From positions 62,001 through 126,000 of the forward strand of contig NZ_NNRK01000017.1 in NCBI RefSeq assembly GCF_002252475.1: a stretch of 64,000 nt of DNA, in the 5' to 3' direction. Below are positions 9,195-17,893 of the stretch, one piece after another. The DNA is from Brucella rhizosphaerae (GTDB lineage Bacteria; Pseudomonadota; Alphaproteobacteria; Rhizobiales; Rhizobiaceae). The first letter of the stretch is position 1. Each line of letters opens with the position of its first letter. A model generated the notes under the pieces. The model saw only the letters and a program-made list of their open reading frames with translations. It was not told where the DNA came from and searched no databases. The position numbers and the translations under genes are program-made.

Positions 9195-9596
9195 TGGTCA
9201 TTCGATCTCAAAAACTCAGCCAGAAATGCGGGTGCATTCTGGTCCGGGATCAAGCGGACGCACTTTGCCGTTAACGCACGAACTTGTCCGTGCGCGTTGG
9301 TGTGCGGCTCAGTTTTCGAGACTGCTCCTCAACTTGATTGCATTTTCCCCGCCGCCTTGTCGGAAACTCTCCTTAGGCAGTCATTTATGAGAGAAACTAT
9401 ACAGATGCATAATTGCTATGCAAGTGCATAATTTGACGCATCTTCACTTTGCCTTTTCTGTCATACATGCGACATATGGTGCACGCTCAGCAAAAGTTCG
9501 TAGCATCATTTCTCAGGATAGTGCTTAAAAACAAATAGTTAGAGCGATTTTGATTTGATCGGAGCCGTCCCAGGCACGAAGGAGATTCTGCGTTTC
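9195..9596. other. Divergent regulatory region between importer operon and TetR gene
   Basis: About 400 bases without a gene. The left part (9195-9390) shows nothing I recognise. The right part is AT-rich, with the TGCATAATT repeats listed separately and, at 9541-9562, an AGAGCG-TTTTGATTTGATCG stretch that reads like the left arm of the dispersed short palindromes common in Brucellaceae intergenic DNA. Promoters for both directions must lie here. Confidence 0.5.
9406..9433. promoter_or_regulatory. Candidate operator for the TetR/BetI-like regulator
   Basis: TGCATAATT occurs twice in direct repeat (9406-9414 and 9425-9433), and the first copy is also half of an inverted repeat TGCATA-N5-TATGCA (9406-9422). 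The spacing of 19 bp puts both copies on about the same helix face. A TetR dimer binding here would control the importer operon and its own gene; the assignment is positional. Confidence 0.45.
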
Positions 9597-10217
9597 ATGT
9601 CGAGCCTGTTCAAACGCGCCCCGGAAAATGAACGTCGTCGCGAGCTGATAGAGGCGACACTGGAAAGCATATCCGAGGTGGGCATTCAGGCTACGACAGT
9701 GCGTGCTGTTGCCGCTCGCGCTGGTGTAACCAATGGCCTGATCCGACATCATTTCGAGAATAAAGCGAACCTCATCATCGAAGCCTATCGCCGCACGATG
9801 GAACTCATAACGGCTTCCAGCATGGAAATATTGGAGTCCGGTGAGGGAAGGCCGCATCAACGCCTGTTGAAATTCATCAGGGCGACGTTGGAAGGGCAGG
9901 CTTCGGATTATCGGATGCTATCGCTTTGGGCGACATTTATTAGCCAAAACCGTGTTGATCCCATGATCACCGCCGTTCGCAATGAAAGTTACGCTAATCT
10001 GCGCCAAGCAACCGAACCACTTCTTGCGGAGGTTTTTACCGAGGAAGGGCGACCGTTTACGCGGATAGAAATCGAACGCGCCGCCATTTGCGTACACGCG
10101 ATCCTGGATGGCCTATGGATTGAAGCTTGTCTCGATCAGACGCGAGAAAATACCGATACTTTTGTGACGCTGGCAGCTGAAATGATCGAGAAGGTTCTCG
10201 ATATCAAACTTGATTGA
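9597..10217 (+). CDS. TetR-family regulator, BetI-like
   Basis: 206 residues. The N-terminal DNA-binding domain (about 12-60) has the TetR helix-turn-helix TTVRAVAARAGVTNGLIRHHF, very like BetI, the choline-responsive repressor; the rest is the all-helical ligand domain with the LDGLWIE motif seen in BetI-type proteins. ATG at 9597 with GGAG at 9581 is preferred over an upstream TTG at 9555, because 9541-9562 looks like non-coding repeat DNA. It is divergent from the importer/demethylase operon. A BetI-like regulator next to a TMADH-like enzyme supports a quaternary-amine or betaine effector. Confidence 0.87.
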   Translation: MSSLFKRAPENERRRELIEATLESISEVGIQATTVRAVAARAGVTNGLIRHHFENKANLIIEAYRRTMELITASSMEILESGEGRPHQRLLKFIRATLEGQASDYRMLSLWATFISQNRVDPMITAVRNESYANLRQATEPLLAEVFTEEGRPFTRIEIERAAICVHAILDGLWIEACLDQTRENTDTFVTLAAEMIEKVLDIKLD

Positions 10218-10224
10218 TTTCATC

Positions 10225-10259
10225 ATTTGTCGGCGGGGCAAAAGCCGTCGCCGACAAAT
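10225..10259. terminator. Convergent hairpin terminator
   Basis: Stem ATTTGTCGGCG (10225-10235) with CGCCGACAAAT (10249-10259), between tetR and the converging dppA-type gene. Strong 11-bp stem, weak T-tract. Confidence 0.7.
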
Positions 10260-10273
10260 AGGGATGGCTGTCT

Positions 10274-11893
10274 CTATTCTTCGATGTCGACTTTCTCGAA
10301 ACGGTGCGATCCGAGAGGCTCCATCACATAGTTTTTGACTTTCTTGGACATTGGCAACACTACAGTCGAATGGGCCAACGGAACCCAAGGCGCCTGATCG
10401 CTGATAATTACCTGTGCTTCCTGATATAGCTTTGTCCGCTCACTCTTGTCTGAGCTAATGCGCGCTTTCTGGAGAATATCTTCGAGAGGCTGATAACACC
10501 AGTTTGCATTATTGCTGCCTCCGACACCGGAGCAGCTGAAGAAGTAACTGAGCAGATTATCGGGATCACCATTGTCACTGGTACCTCCCAGAACAATGGC
10601 ACCGTCGCGTTCCTTGTCTCGTGCTTTCTTGAGATACTCGCCCCATTCATAGGAGACGATCTCAACTCCGATGCCTACTTTGGCAAGGTCTGCCTGCATC
10701 AATTCTGCGGCACGCCGTGCATTGGGCATATAAGGGCGGCTCACAGGCATCGCCCAGATCTTCATCTTCAGGTCTTTGACGCCCGCTTCATCCAGCAATT
10801 TTTTTGCTGCATCGGGATCATAACTATAGCCTTTGATGTCGCCATTATAGCCCCACATAGTCGATGGCAGCACGCTTTGAGCTACCTCGCCCATGCCTTG
10901 ATACACAGCATCGACGATTGCCTTGCGATCAACGGCCATATTGATCGCGCGGCGTACTTCAAGCTTGTCGAACGGCGCCGCAAGAGTATTCATCGCCAGA
11001 TAAGCAACGTTCAGCCCCGGCTGTTCCATGACGGTCAGGTTGGGGTCGGTTTTTAGTCCGGCAACATCTGCGGGGGCCGGATAGGCCGCCACATGGCATT
11101 CTCCCGCCTGAAGCTTTTGCATACGTGTGGAAGCGTCTGTGGCAATCACAAAAATCAGATTGTCTATCTTGGGCGCGCCATCCCAATAATCGGTATTGGC
11201 GGCAAAACGAATAGCTGCATTAAGCTGATAGTCCACGAAGCGGAAAGGCCCAGTGCCAACAGGCTTGTGATCGAGATCTTCACGCTGTCCGGCCTTCTCC
11301 AGTTGTGCTGCGTATTCGGCCGACATGATCGAACCGAAATTAAGAGCGAGCTTTGCGAGCAGAGAAGCATCCGGCTGGTTCAGTATGAATTTGACAGTGT
11401 GATCATCAACCTTGATCACTTCCCTGATGATCGTGGGCATGTCCATCGCATTGAACATTTCCCAACCTGCACCAACGAAATAATTGTTCCATGGGTGTTG
11501 TTTGTCGAGTTGGCGATTATAGGTGAACAGCACATCATCAGCGTTGAATTCGCGCGTCGGTGTAAAACTATCCGTCGTGTGAAACTTCACGCCTTGGCGC
11601 AATTTCAACGTATATTCGAGGTTGTCATCGGAAATGGTCCAGCTTTCAGCGAGGCCCGGAACAACATTCGTTGCACCGCTTTCAAATTCAGTCAGTCGAT
11701 CATAAATCGTCTCGGCAGATGCATCCCATGTGCTGTTGGTCGTATAAAGTGCTGCATCGAACCCTTCCGGGGAGCCTTCCGAACAATAGACAAGCGTCTT
11801 TGCCATTGCCGGGGCAATTGCCACTCCTGAAAGTGCTGCCGCTGCTACCAACGAAAGCAAAGTCCTACGCGTTCTTTTCGATTTTATTATCAT
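10274..11893 (-). CDS. DppA/OppA-type (family 5) periplasmic substrate-binding protein
   Basis: 539 residues with a signal peptide starting MIIKSKRTRRTLLSLVAAAA and cut after AMA; ATG at 11893 follows AGAGGGA. The mature part begins KTLVYCSEGSPEGFDAAL, nearly the DppA start, and carries the family 5 signature region near VVPGLAESW. Such proteins bind di/oligopeptides, and DppA also serves as a receptor and binds haem. No dppBCDF genes adjoin it, so it must use permease and ATPase subunits coded elsewhere. It lies 38 bp after a creatininase-family hydrolase gene in the same direction, at the end of a leftward run that suggests use of peptide-like compounds. Confidence 0.9.
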   Translation of the reverse strand: MIIKSKRTRRTLLSLVAAAALSGVAIAPAMAKTLVYCSEGSPEGFDAALYTTNSTWDASAETIYDRLTEFESGATNVVPGLAESWTISDDNLEYTLKLRQGVKFHTTDSFTPTREFNADDVLFTYNRQLDKQHPWNNYFVGAGWEMFNAMDMPTIIREVIKVDDHTVKFILNQPDASLLAKLALNFGSIMSAEYAAQLEKAGQREDLDHKPVGTGPFRFVDYQLNAAIRFAANTDYWDGAPKIDNLIFVIATDASTRMQKLQAGECHVAAYPAPADVAGLKTDPNLTVMEQPGLNVAYLAMNTLAAPFDKLEVRRAINMAVDRKAIVDAVYQGMGEVAQSVLPSTMWGYNGDIKGYSYDPDAAKKLLDEAGVKDLKMKIWAMPVSRPYMPNARRAAELMQADLAKVGIGVEIVSYEWGEYLKKARDKERDGAIVLGGTSDNGDPDNLLSYFFSCSGVGGSNNANWCYQPLEDILQKARISSDKSERTKLYQEAQVIISDQAPWVPLAHSTVVLPMSKKVKNYVMEPLGSHRFEKVDIEE

Positions 11894-11931
11894 TTTTGTT
11901 CCCTCTGTTTTTCTATGGCTATTGCTGCCGT

Positions 11932-12756
11932 TTATTCCATTCGGCCTTCTGTCGTTCCCAAACCACGGGCAGGCGCCCAAACCGGATCTGGTTTGGTCCA
12001 GAGAACGTCATTGCGGATCAGCTTCACGAGCTCACGGGCATGAAGGTCGAGGAACCGTTCACCCTTTTCGGCGGTTGCGCTGCGCGGATCACCCCATGTC
12101 CCGGTAACCGGCGCTCGTTCGGCGAAAGAATAGAAGCGCGAAACATCCGCCGGTACATCGACCGGGTGTTGTTGATTGCCAAAGGCTTGACCGAAGTTGT
12201 CGGACTTCACGGCATCGCCCGCTATTGCCAGCATGACAGAAGCCTCGCCCTCGCAGGCGTGGTGCGGGCCGCTATCGACATCAAAGATTTTTGCCGCGTC
12301 CCCGCTTGCCAGCATCCATGGTGTGGTGACGACAATTGGCATTGCGAATTCGACTGCTAATTCGCGCGCTGCAACCGCAAGCGGATCAATATTGCCGCCA
12401 TGACCGTTGACGATAAAAAGACGCGAGAAGCCGATAGCCTTCAATGAGCGTACGATGCAGCGGATGACACGGCTCAGAGTTTCATAATCAAGTGTAATGG
12501 TGCCGCCAAATGGCAGATGGTGTTCACTCATGCCGAGCCATTGTCCGGGAAGAACGGCGATCGGAGTTTCGTCAGCCACAAGGCGTGCAGCGCGAATGGC
12601 CGCGGCAGAAGCACTGGCAGTATCCGTAATGACTGGTAGGTGCGGCCCATGTTGTTCTAATGAGCCTATTGGCAGGATGGCAAGCGCGCCCGGCTTGCCA
12701 GCAATCTCACGCAGGGCAGGTGCAGTCATGCGTGCCCACTCAACTTCCTTTGTCAT
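11932..12756 (-). CDS. Creatininase-family metal-dependent amidohydrolase
   Basis: 274 residues, close to creatininase (about 260). Metal ligands fall at the family positions: Glu34 and His36 in GSLEQHGPHL, Asp45 in TDT, His119 in NGHGGN, and the HACEGEAS motif near 167. The NGHGGN form, rather than creatininase's NGHYEN, is the one seen in ArfB and mycofactocin MftE relatives, so true creatininase activity is doubtful; opening of a cyclic amide or amide/peptide hydrolysis is the safer reading. GAAGAGGA before 12756 chooses this ATG over the one at 12774. Same strand as the DppA-type gene and the DSD1-type enzyme. Confidence 0.85.
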   Translation of the reverse strand: MTKEVEWARMTAPALREIAGKPGALAILPIGSLEQHGPHLPVITDTASASAAAIRAARLVADETPIAVLPGQWLGMSEHHLPFGGTITLDYETLSRVIRCIVRSLKAIGFSRLFIVNGHGGNIDPLAVAARELAVEFAMPIVVTTPWMLASGDAAKIFDVDSGPHHACEGEASVMLAIAGDAVKSDNFGQAFGNQQHPVDVPADVSRFYSFAERAPVTGTWGDPRSATAEKGERFLDLHARELVKLIRNDVLWTKPDPVWAPARGLGTTEGRME

Positions 12757-12810
12757 ATCCAGTCCTCTTCCCATTATTTCAAGTGGCGTGTGTGCCGGGT
12801 GGCTTCCACG

Positions 12811-13965
12811 TTACGTTTGCCGGCCTCTGGCATCGGTTGATAATGTGCGTGGTCTTCCGTCGAGCTGACGCAATGTGACCCGATCAAATTGTGCGACAAC
12901 CGCGCAGGAATGATTGGGAAAGATGCGGACACGACTGCCGATAGCGGGTGGAGTTTCGGAGAAGCGAACAAAACCGTGCTCTTCGGAAAGCCGTTCGACT
13001 TCCCATGTTTGCAGAGCCCCGCTGTTTATACTCACGGCAACGCCGAAGCCACTCCCGCCCGAGCCATGGGCACCAAGGTCTGATGAAAGGGATTTTGAGC
13101 CGGCATCTACAATGAAGTGCTGATCATTATGGGCAACAACGGTTGCAATGACCGAAAGAGACATGTCATCCGCCGATGCGATGCCCAGTCGAAGGGCGGT
13201 GCGGTCCAGAAAAGCATAGTTTCCCGGTCGAATTTCGGTGATACCAGCAGGGATGGGCGCGCCCATACAAGTGGGCGTTGCACCAACAGAAATTCTTGGC
13301 ACATCAAGGCCCGAATTTCTCAGCCGTTCAGCGTGTTCAAGCAATACTTGCGCTTCCGCATTGGCGATATTTGCCAGCTGCTCTGCAGACTTGCTGCCAT
13401 AGGCGTGACCTGCGTGAGACAACAGTCCGGCAAATGTAAGATGAGGGTGTTTTGCAATCTGTTGGACCAATAGGTCAGATGCCGGGTCTTGCGGTTTGAC
13501 GCCAACGCGGCCCAATCCGACATCGACTTTCAAGAAAACACCAAGTTTTACGTCGTGCGCTTTCGCTACGGCACCAATTGCATCAACACCGATTTCGTGT
13601 GCTGCAATGAACAGGAGTTCAGTCTGGCGAACCTTCGCGCTGCGCACCAGCCGGTCAATCGATTCTGATCGGACGATTGGATAGGCAAGCGCCACGGATG
13701 GTATGCCACCTTCAACAAAGACAAGCGCTTCCTCGGGCTTGGAAGCGGTCACGCCGATGGCGCCGAGTTCAAGCTGACGCTGTGCGATTGTGAGGCTTTT
13801 GTGCGTTTTGATATGCGGGCGCAAGGCAACTCCAGCCAGATCAGCACGCTTCTGCATTCCTGCGAGATTGCGCATCAGAAGCGCTTCGTCGATCTCGACA
13901 TAAGGTGTCGGAAGGTCGGCAGGCGCTGGGCGGTTGAATGCATCAATTGCTGCAAGTTCAGTCAA
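12811..13965 (-). CDS. D-threonine aldolase / DSD1-type PLP enzyme (alanine racemase N-terminal fold)
   Basis: About 384 residues, the family's usual size. The N-terminal alanine-racemase-like barrel has RPHIKTHKS, whose first lysine (about residue 53) forms the PLP Schiff base; the C-terminal beta domain ends with FPNHSCAV, the His-X-Cys pair that holds Zn/Mn in D-threonine aldolase and D-3-hydroxyaspartate dehydratase. It would cleave or dehydrate a D-beta-hydroxy-amino acid. No ATG is available: TTG at 13965 has GGAG six bases upstream and is preferred to TTG at 13995, which lacks one. It sits with creatininase-family, MlrC and DadA-type genes, all suited to D-residue or unusual peptide breakdown. 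Confidence 0.85.
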   Translation of the reverse strand: MTELAAIDAFNRPAPADLPTPYVEIDEALLMRNLAGMQKRADLAGVALRPHIKTHKSLTIAQRQLELGAIGVTASKPEEALVFVEGGIPSVALAYPIVRSESIDRLVRSAKVRQTELLFIAAHEIGVDAIGAVAKAHDVKLGVFLKVDVGLGRVGVKPQDPASDLLVQQIAKHPHLTFAGLLSHAGHAYGSKSAEQLANIANAEAQVLLEHAERLRNSGLDVPRISVGATPTCMGAPIPAGITEIRPGNYAFLDRTALRLGIASADDMSLSVIATVVAHNDQHFIVDAGSKSLSSDLGAHGSGGSGFGVAVSINSGALQTWEVERLSEEHGFVRFSETPPAIGSRVRIFPNHSCAVVAQFDRVTLRQLDGRPRTLSTDARGRQT

Positions 13966-14146
13966 TGTTGTCTCCAACAATGGAATTGGCTGCAAGCATC
14001 GCTTCAGCCAGCTATTTCAGCTGTACCCTGAGGTAGTCGATACAGGTTTACACAGCTCTGAAAGGCAATCAATTAATTTTCTTATAGGAAACATAATTTT
14101 CGCAAAGTATTGTGCAAATTGGCCCTAATCAGCGAAACCTGTCCGC

Positions 14147-14782
14147 TCAATCAGCTTTGAACTTGATGGTTTGCTGATCGACCAGAGTGGAAACCAATTC
14201 GGTTTCAGGCGTAGAGCAAACACACAGAATTTGCGCAGGTTGCTCGCTGATGCTCAGATACGCATGGCCAGTCATGGCATCAAAATAGGCTGAATCCCCT
14301 TTTTTGAGACGCAAGGGTGCATAGATCTCCGAGTGAAGTTCCAGTTCGCCTTCGACAACATAGAAAAACTCTTCGCCCTTATGGCGAATGAGAGGTCCAA
14401 ACTCCTCAAGAGTGCGTGCGTGCGCAATCGCCAGAATTGGGACCATTGCCTTCTTGTAAATCTCTGTACAAAGATAGAGATAGTCGTAATTCTGTGTGAC
14501 GATCGATTTTCCTTCGCCGGATTTCGTATAGGTGCGCCGACCCATTACATTGGAAGCAGCATCGGGGCTGGCTATCGTGCCGAAAAGCTCGGCGATGTCG
14601 ATATTCAACCCCTGAGCAAGCTCGATAAGCCGGTCGTAAGTGAGCTGCATCTGATTGTTTTCGACTTTGGAGAGGGTCGAGACGGCAAGCCCTGTCATCG
14701 CGCTCACCTCGGCGAGGGTCCAGTGATTGCGGTTGCGGATATCTCTCAGAATGTCGCCGAGGCTGGATTTCGCATCATTCAT
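14147..14782 (-). CDS. XRE-family regulator with C-terminal cupin domain
   Basis: 211 residues. Residues about 8-65 form an XRE helix-turn-helix (WTLAEVSAMTGLAVSTLSKVENNQ), and about 120-195 a cupin with GEEFFYVVEGELELH and the later GDSAYFDAMTGHAY strand, a small-molecule sensor. Proteins of this build often regulate polyamine or amino acid catabolism. ATG at 14782 with GGAG upstream is chosen; the longer open frame to 14938 has no ribosome site and would nearly touch the MlrC gene. Placed between mlrC and the DSD1-type gene on the same strand, it probably controls both and perhaps the nearby DadA-type gene. Confidence 0.87.
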   Translation of the reverse strand: MNDAKSSLGDILRDIRNRNHWTLAEVSAMTGLAVSTLSKVENNQMQLTYDRLIELAQGLNIDIAELFGTIASPDAASNVMGRRTYTKSGEGKSIVTQNYDYLYLCTEIYKKAMVPILAIAHARTLEEFGPLIRHKGEEFFYVVEGELELHSEIYAPLRLKKGDSAYFDAMTGHAYLSISEQPAQILCVCSTPETELVSTLVDQQTIKFKAD

Positions 14783-14942
14783 TCTTGACGTCTCCAATTT
14801 GCCTTCGGTCCGATCGCGCGGCACGCCGGTATTGCCTGCCTGCACTGCGTAAAAATCTTTAACTAGCACGAGCGGGTAATCAATATGCCATTGAAATGCA
14901 ATCCAAGCCGCGCGTGCTAATACTTCTGGCTCGCGCAACTTA

Positions 14943-16400
14943 TTATTGCGCGAGTGGATCGGCGACTCTTGGCCAATACGGCTTTTTCAGTTTGGTAAGC
15001 GGCAGATCTTCAAAGCGAGGCTGCAGGGCGCCCGGTGCGCCAACATAGAATATCTCGCTTGCAATGGGCTCGAAACCGGCCCGGAAATGGTTGCTGGATT
15101 TCACCACTATGATCTTCTTTTGCGATGGATCCAGCCCCAGTGCTGTCAAGCATTCGGGATGAAAAGTTTGAGTACGAACTGTGTTCAGAACAATGTCGAT
15201 GCTTCCTGCGCTAACCCATACAGAATCACCGATACTTAATGGCGTGGGTCCAAAACGCTGGGTAATGTCGGACGCAATTCGTCTTATCGTGACGGTAAGA
15301 TCAAGCGGATCACCGGATACTTTGCCGATCTTGCCGCCGATCCTCAGCTCCAGAGTTGCACCCTCACCAGCTTCGCGGCACATACGCACCGCAATTGGGT
15401 CCCAGTAAAGGCATGTAGCGACGTCTTCAATTCCGCGCTCGATGATGCGACGCAGAATAAAGGTGGAGTCACCAGGCGCTCCCCCTCCGGCGTTATCGGA
15501 GACATCAGCCAATACGACAGGGCCATTTTGTACGGCAATGGCACGATCCAGCGCATCGTCAATTGTGAGATAATCGCCACGCATCTGCTCACGCGCATCA
15601 TATATTTCTCTGCCGAAGCTTTCAGCAATCCGCGCGGCTTTCTGAGGGTCGTTATCGGTGACAACAAGCGTTTTGGCACCAACATCGGCAACGTCGCCCC
15701 AGGGAAATCCGTGACCGAACGAGACAGCGAGGACGCCGTTCTGTCCTTCCAAAGCTTTCATGCGATCGACAATTCCGCGCAATGGAGCCCTGTGCGGATG
15801 AAAAATACTGACAAGACGGCAGTCGTAGGCAGCCATGGTCGGCTGAACTTTACCTGCCAGTGTGTCCTCCAATATCGCGAAAAGCTGTGCGGCAACGGTC
15901 TCGATATCCGTGTGTGGATATTCCTTGTAGGTCATGATCATCGACGCATTGGTGATCATAAGGTCGGTGATATGGCAGTGAAGATCGAGCTCAACAGCAA
16001 TTGGAATCGTTGGCCCAACAAGCGCCCGTATGTGTGAAATCAAGTCACCTTCGACGTCATCATACCCATCGGCAACGCAGGCACCATGGAGCGCTAGCAT
16101 GACAGCGTCGACGGGCATCGCTGCTTCAAGGTCATCAAGGATCGTCTTACGGAAATGTTCATAGACCGAGCGCGTTGTTCTTCCGCCTGGTTCGGCCACA
16201 GCACACAGGCTTTCAACCACCTTCCAGCCTTTACCCTGCGCGGCGTTACGCCAGACGAAAAGCTGAGACGAACAACAGTTCAATGGTTTGGTGGTCGCGT
16301 CGCCATAGGCGATCATGTTTTCCGCGAATGCCTCCAGACCCGTTTGCATAGGGGAAAACGTGTTGGTCTCAGTGTCCAGCCCGGCGATGAAAAGCTTCAT
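14943..16400 (-). CDS. M81-family metallopeptidase (MlrC / microcystinase C-like)
   Basis: 485 residues, spanning the M81 domain (about 1-290) and the MlrC C-terminal domain (about 300-475). Key metal region ELDLHCHIT near 140 and the opening LFIAGLDTETNTFSP are typical. MlrC in Sphingomonas cleaves linearised microcystin, a peptide with D-residues, but homologues are widespread in proteobacteria that never meet microcystin, so a broader role in hydrolysing unusual peptides or amides is likely. It opens the leftward run mlrC > XRE-cupin > DSD1-type > creatininase-family > dppA-type and is divergent from the DadA-type gene across 155 bp. Confidence 0.88.
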   Translation of the reverse strand: MKLFIAGLDTETNTFSPMQTGLEAFAENMIAYGDATTKPLNCCSSQLFVWRNAAQGKGWKVVESLCAVAEPGGRTTRSVYEHFRKTILDDLEAAMPVDAVMLALHGACVADGYDDVEGDLISHIRALVGPTIPIAVELDLHCHITDLMITNASMIMTYKEYPHTDIETVAAQLFAILEDTLAGKVQPTMAAYDCRLVSIFHPHRAPLRGIVDRMKALEGQNGVLAVSFGHGFPWGDVADVGAKTLVVTDNDPQKAARIAESFGREIYDAREQMRGDYLTIDDALDRAIAVQNGPVVLADVSDNAGGGAPGDSTFILRRIIERGIEDVATCLYWDPIAVRMCREAGEGATLELRIGGKIGKVSGDPLDLTVTIRRIASDITQRFGPTPLSIGDSVWVSAGSIDIVLNTVRTQTFHPECLTALGLDPSQKKIIVVKSSNHFRAGFEPIASEIFYVGAPGALQPRFEDLPLTKLKKPYWPRVADPLAQ

Positions 16401-16555
16401 TCTGATCTCTTAAGTGAAAGAATGGGATTTTCTAATAATAAAAATATGTTTATTGTCGGAAAGTCAAATTGATTACCCGTGCCCCATATCGTTAGGCTTA
16501 CGGTCAACCAGAACTCTCGCCTGTTTTCTCCAAATTCTTACGATGGAATAGAGCT

Positions 16556-17794
16556 ATGACAGACACAATCGTACTCGGGGCCGGTATGGTCGGTGTCTCC
16601 ACTGCTCTTGCATTGCAGGAGAGTGGACATCAGGTGGTTCTTTTGGATCGCAGGGCACCGGGACAGGAGACCAGCTATGGCAATGCTGGTATTATCCAAA
16701 CCGAGGCAGTGGAGCCTCATGCTTTCCCACGTTCAATACGCGAAATCCTGTCTGTTGCTCTAAAACGTGGTAACGATGTTGATTGGCGGATGCGTGACAT
16801 GCCGATGCTGGCAAGACCACTTTGGCGGTATTTTGCCCAATCTGCGCCGGAGCCATATGCAAAAATTGTGGCGATCTATTCAAAACTGATTCTGCGGGCA
16901 AGCGAGGATCACGCCCGTTTCATAGCACCTGCAGGTGCGGATGAGCTGATTGTCCGAAAAGGCTGGCGGGCCGTATATCGGACGCCAGAGAAATTCGAGC
17001 TTGCTGCGGCGGCAGCCGAACGCTTGAACCAAGTATACGACGTGCCGAACATCGTCGTTGATGCAAGGGATATTGCATCGCTTGAACCGACGCTCCGCCG
17101 TCCGCTGGCTGGTGCCGTTCATTGGACTTCTCCCTGGACTTGTCGTGATCCGGGCGAGTTGGTGAAGCGATATGCGTCTCTTTTTGTTGCGCGGGGCGGA
17201 ACATTGGCGAGTGGTGACGCAATGACGCTGAAGCAACATGATGCGAGCTGGCGTGTGCAGTCGCAGGATGGCCCAATAGCCGCCGAAAATGTTGTCGTCG
17301 CTCTTGGGCCGTGGTCGCCGAGACTTCTTCAGACCATGGGTTATCGCATACCGATGGTCTTCAAACGTGGCTATCATCGGCACTTTATCGCTCCAGATGG
17401 ACCGCAAATATCAACATTGGACGTTGAAAGTGCGACTTTTATCGCACCGATGAATAAAGGGCTGCGTATTCTGACTGGTGCGCATATGACCCCGCCGGGC
17501 ACACTGCCGTCGTCCCGGCAGATACTTCGCGCAGAGGCGGCTGCGGGCGAGCTTTTTCGCCTGAAGGAGCCTATCGAAGAAACTCCGTGGTTGGGAACGC
17601 GTCCTTGTATGCCGGATATGTTGCCGGTTGTGGGGCCAAGCCGCCATAAAGGCCTTTGGTTCCACTTCGGACATGGTCATCAGGGCTTTACGCTCGGGCC
17701 GACGACGGCGTCTCTTCTTGCAAAGCAGTTTGACGGAAACAATGTTGATCCGCTTATGCAATCTTTATTACCATCCACGCGCGACTGGTGCTGA
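16556..17794 (+). CDS. DadA-type FAD-dependent D-amino acid dehydrogenase
   Basis: 412 residues, the length of DadA. N-terminal Rossmann motif GAGMVGVSTA (about 8-17) followed by the acidic end of strand two (LDRRAPG), and a C-terminal stretch typical of DAO-family enzymes (GTRPCMPDMLPVVGPS and the closing GHGHQGFTLGP). It would oxidise a D-amino acid to the 2-oxo acid and ammonia, passing electrons to the respiratory chain at the inner membrane face. Divergent from mlrC, so probably in the same regulon. Other members of this family act on glycine, sarcosine or hydroxyproline, which cannot be excluded. Confidence 0.83.
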   Translation: MTDTIVLGAGMVGVSTALALQESGHQVVLLDRRAPGQETSYGNAGIIQTEAVEPHAFPRSIREILSVALKRGNDVDWRMRDMPMLARPLWRYFAQSAPEPYAKIVAIYSKLILRASEDHARFIAPAGADELIVRKGWRAVYRTPEKFELAAAAAERLNQVYDVPNIVVDARDIASLEPTLRRPLAGAVHWTSPWTCRDPGELVKRYASLFVARGGTLASGDAMTLKQHDASWRVQSQDGPIAAENVVVALGPWSPRLLQTMGYRIPMVFKRGYHRHFIAPDGPQISTLDVESATFIAPMNKGLRILTGAHMTPPGTLPSSRQILRAEAAAGELFRLKEPIEETPWLGTRPCMPDMLPVVGPSRHKGLWFHFGHGHQGFTLGPTTASLLAKQFDGNNVDPLMQSLLPSTRDWC

Positions 17795-17840
17795 TGCCTT
17801 GCGGCGAGGGTCGGCCAGCGATCCGCCGTGATATTTCTTA

Positions 17841-17875
17841 TGCCCACCCGCAATGAATTGTTTTGCGGGTGGGCA
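17841..17875. terminator. Convergent hairpin terminator
   Basis: Perfect 12-bp stem TGCCCACCCGCA (17841-17852) with TGCGGGTGGGCA (17864-17875), between the DadA-type gene and the converging autotransporter gene. Confidence 0.75.
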
Positions 17876-17893
17876 AGTATCGAAACTTAGCAA

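Noticed and set aside
9555..9596. Longer N-terminus of the TetR regulator from TTG 9555
   Set aside because: The added stretch overlaps repeat-like intergenic DNA, and ATG 9597 has GGAG upstream with a normal TetR start.
11093..11830. 245-codon open frame on the + strand
   Set aside because: Antisense shadow of the DppA-type gene, no ribosome site and no recognisable fold.
11932..12756. True creatininase working with HyuAB in creatinine breakdown
   Set aside because: The motif is NGHGGN rather than NGHYEN, and hyuAB lie almost 50 kb away under a different regulator.
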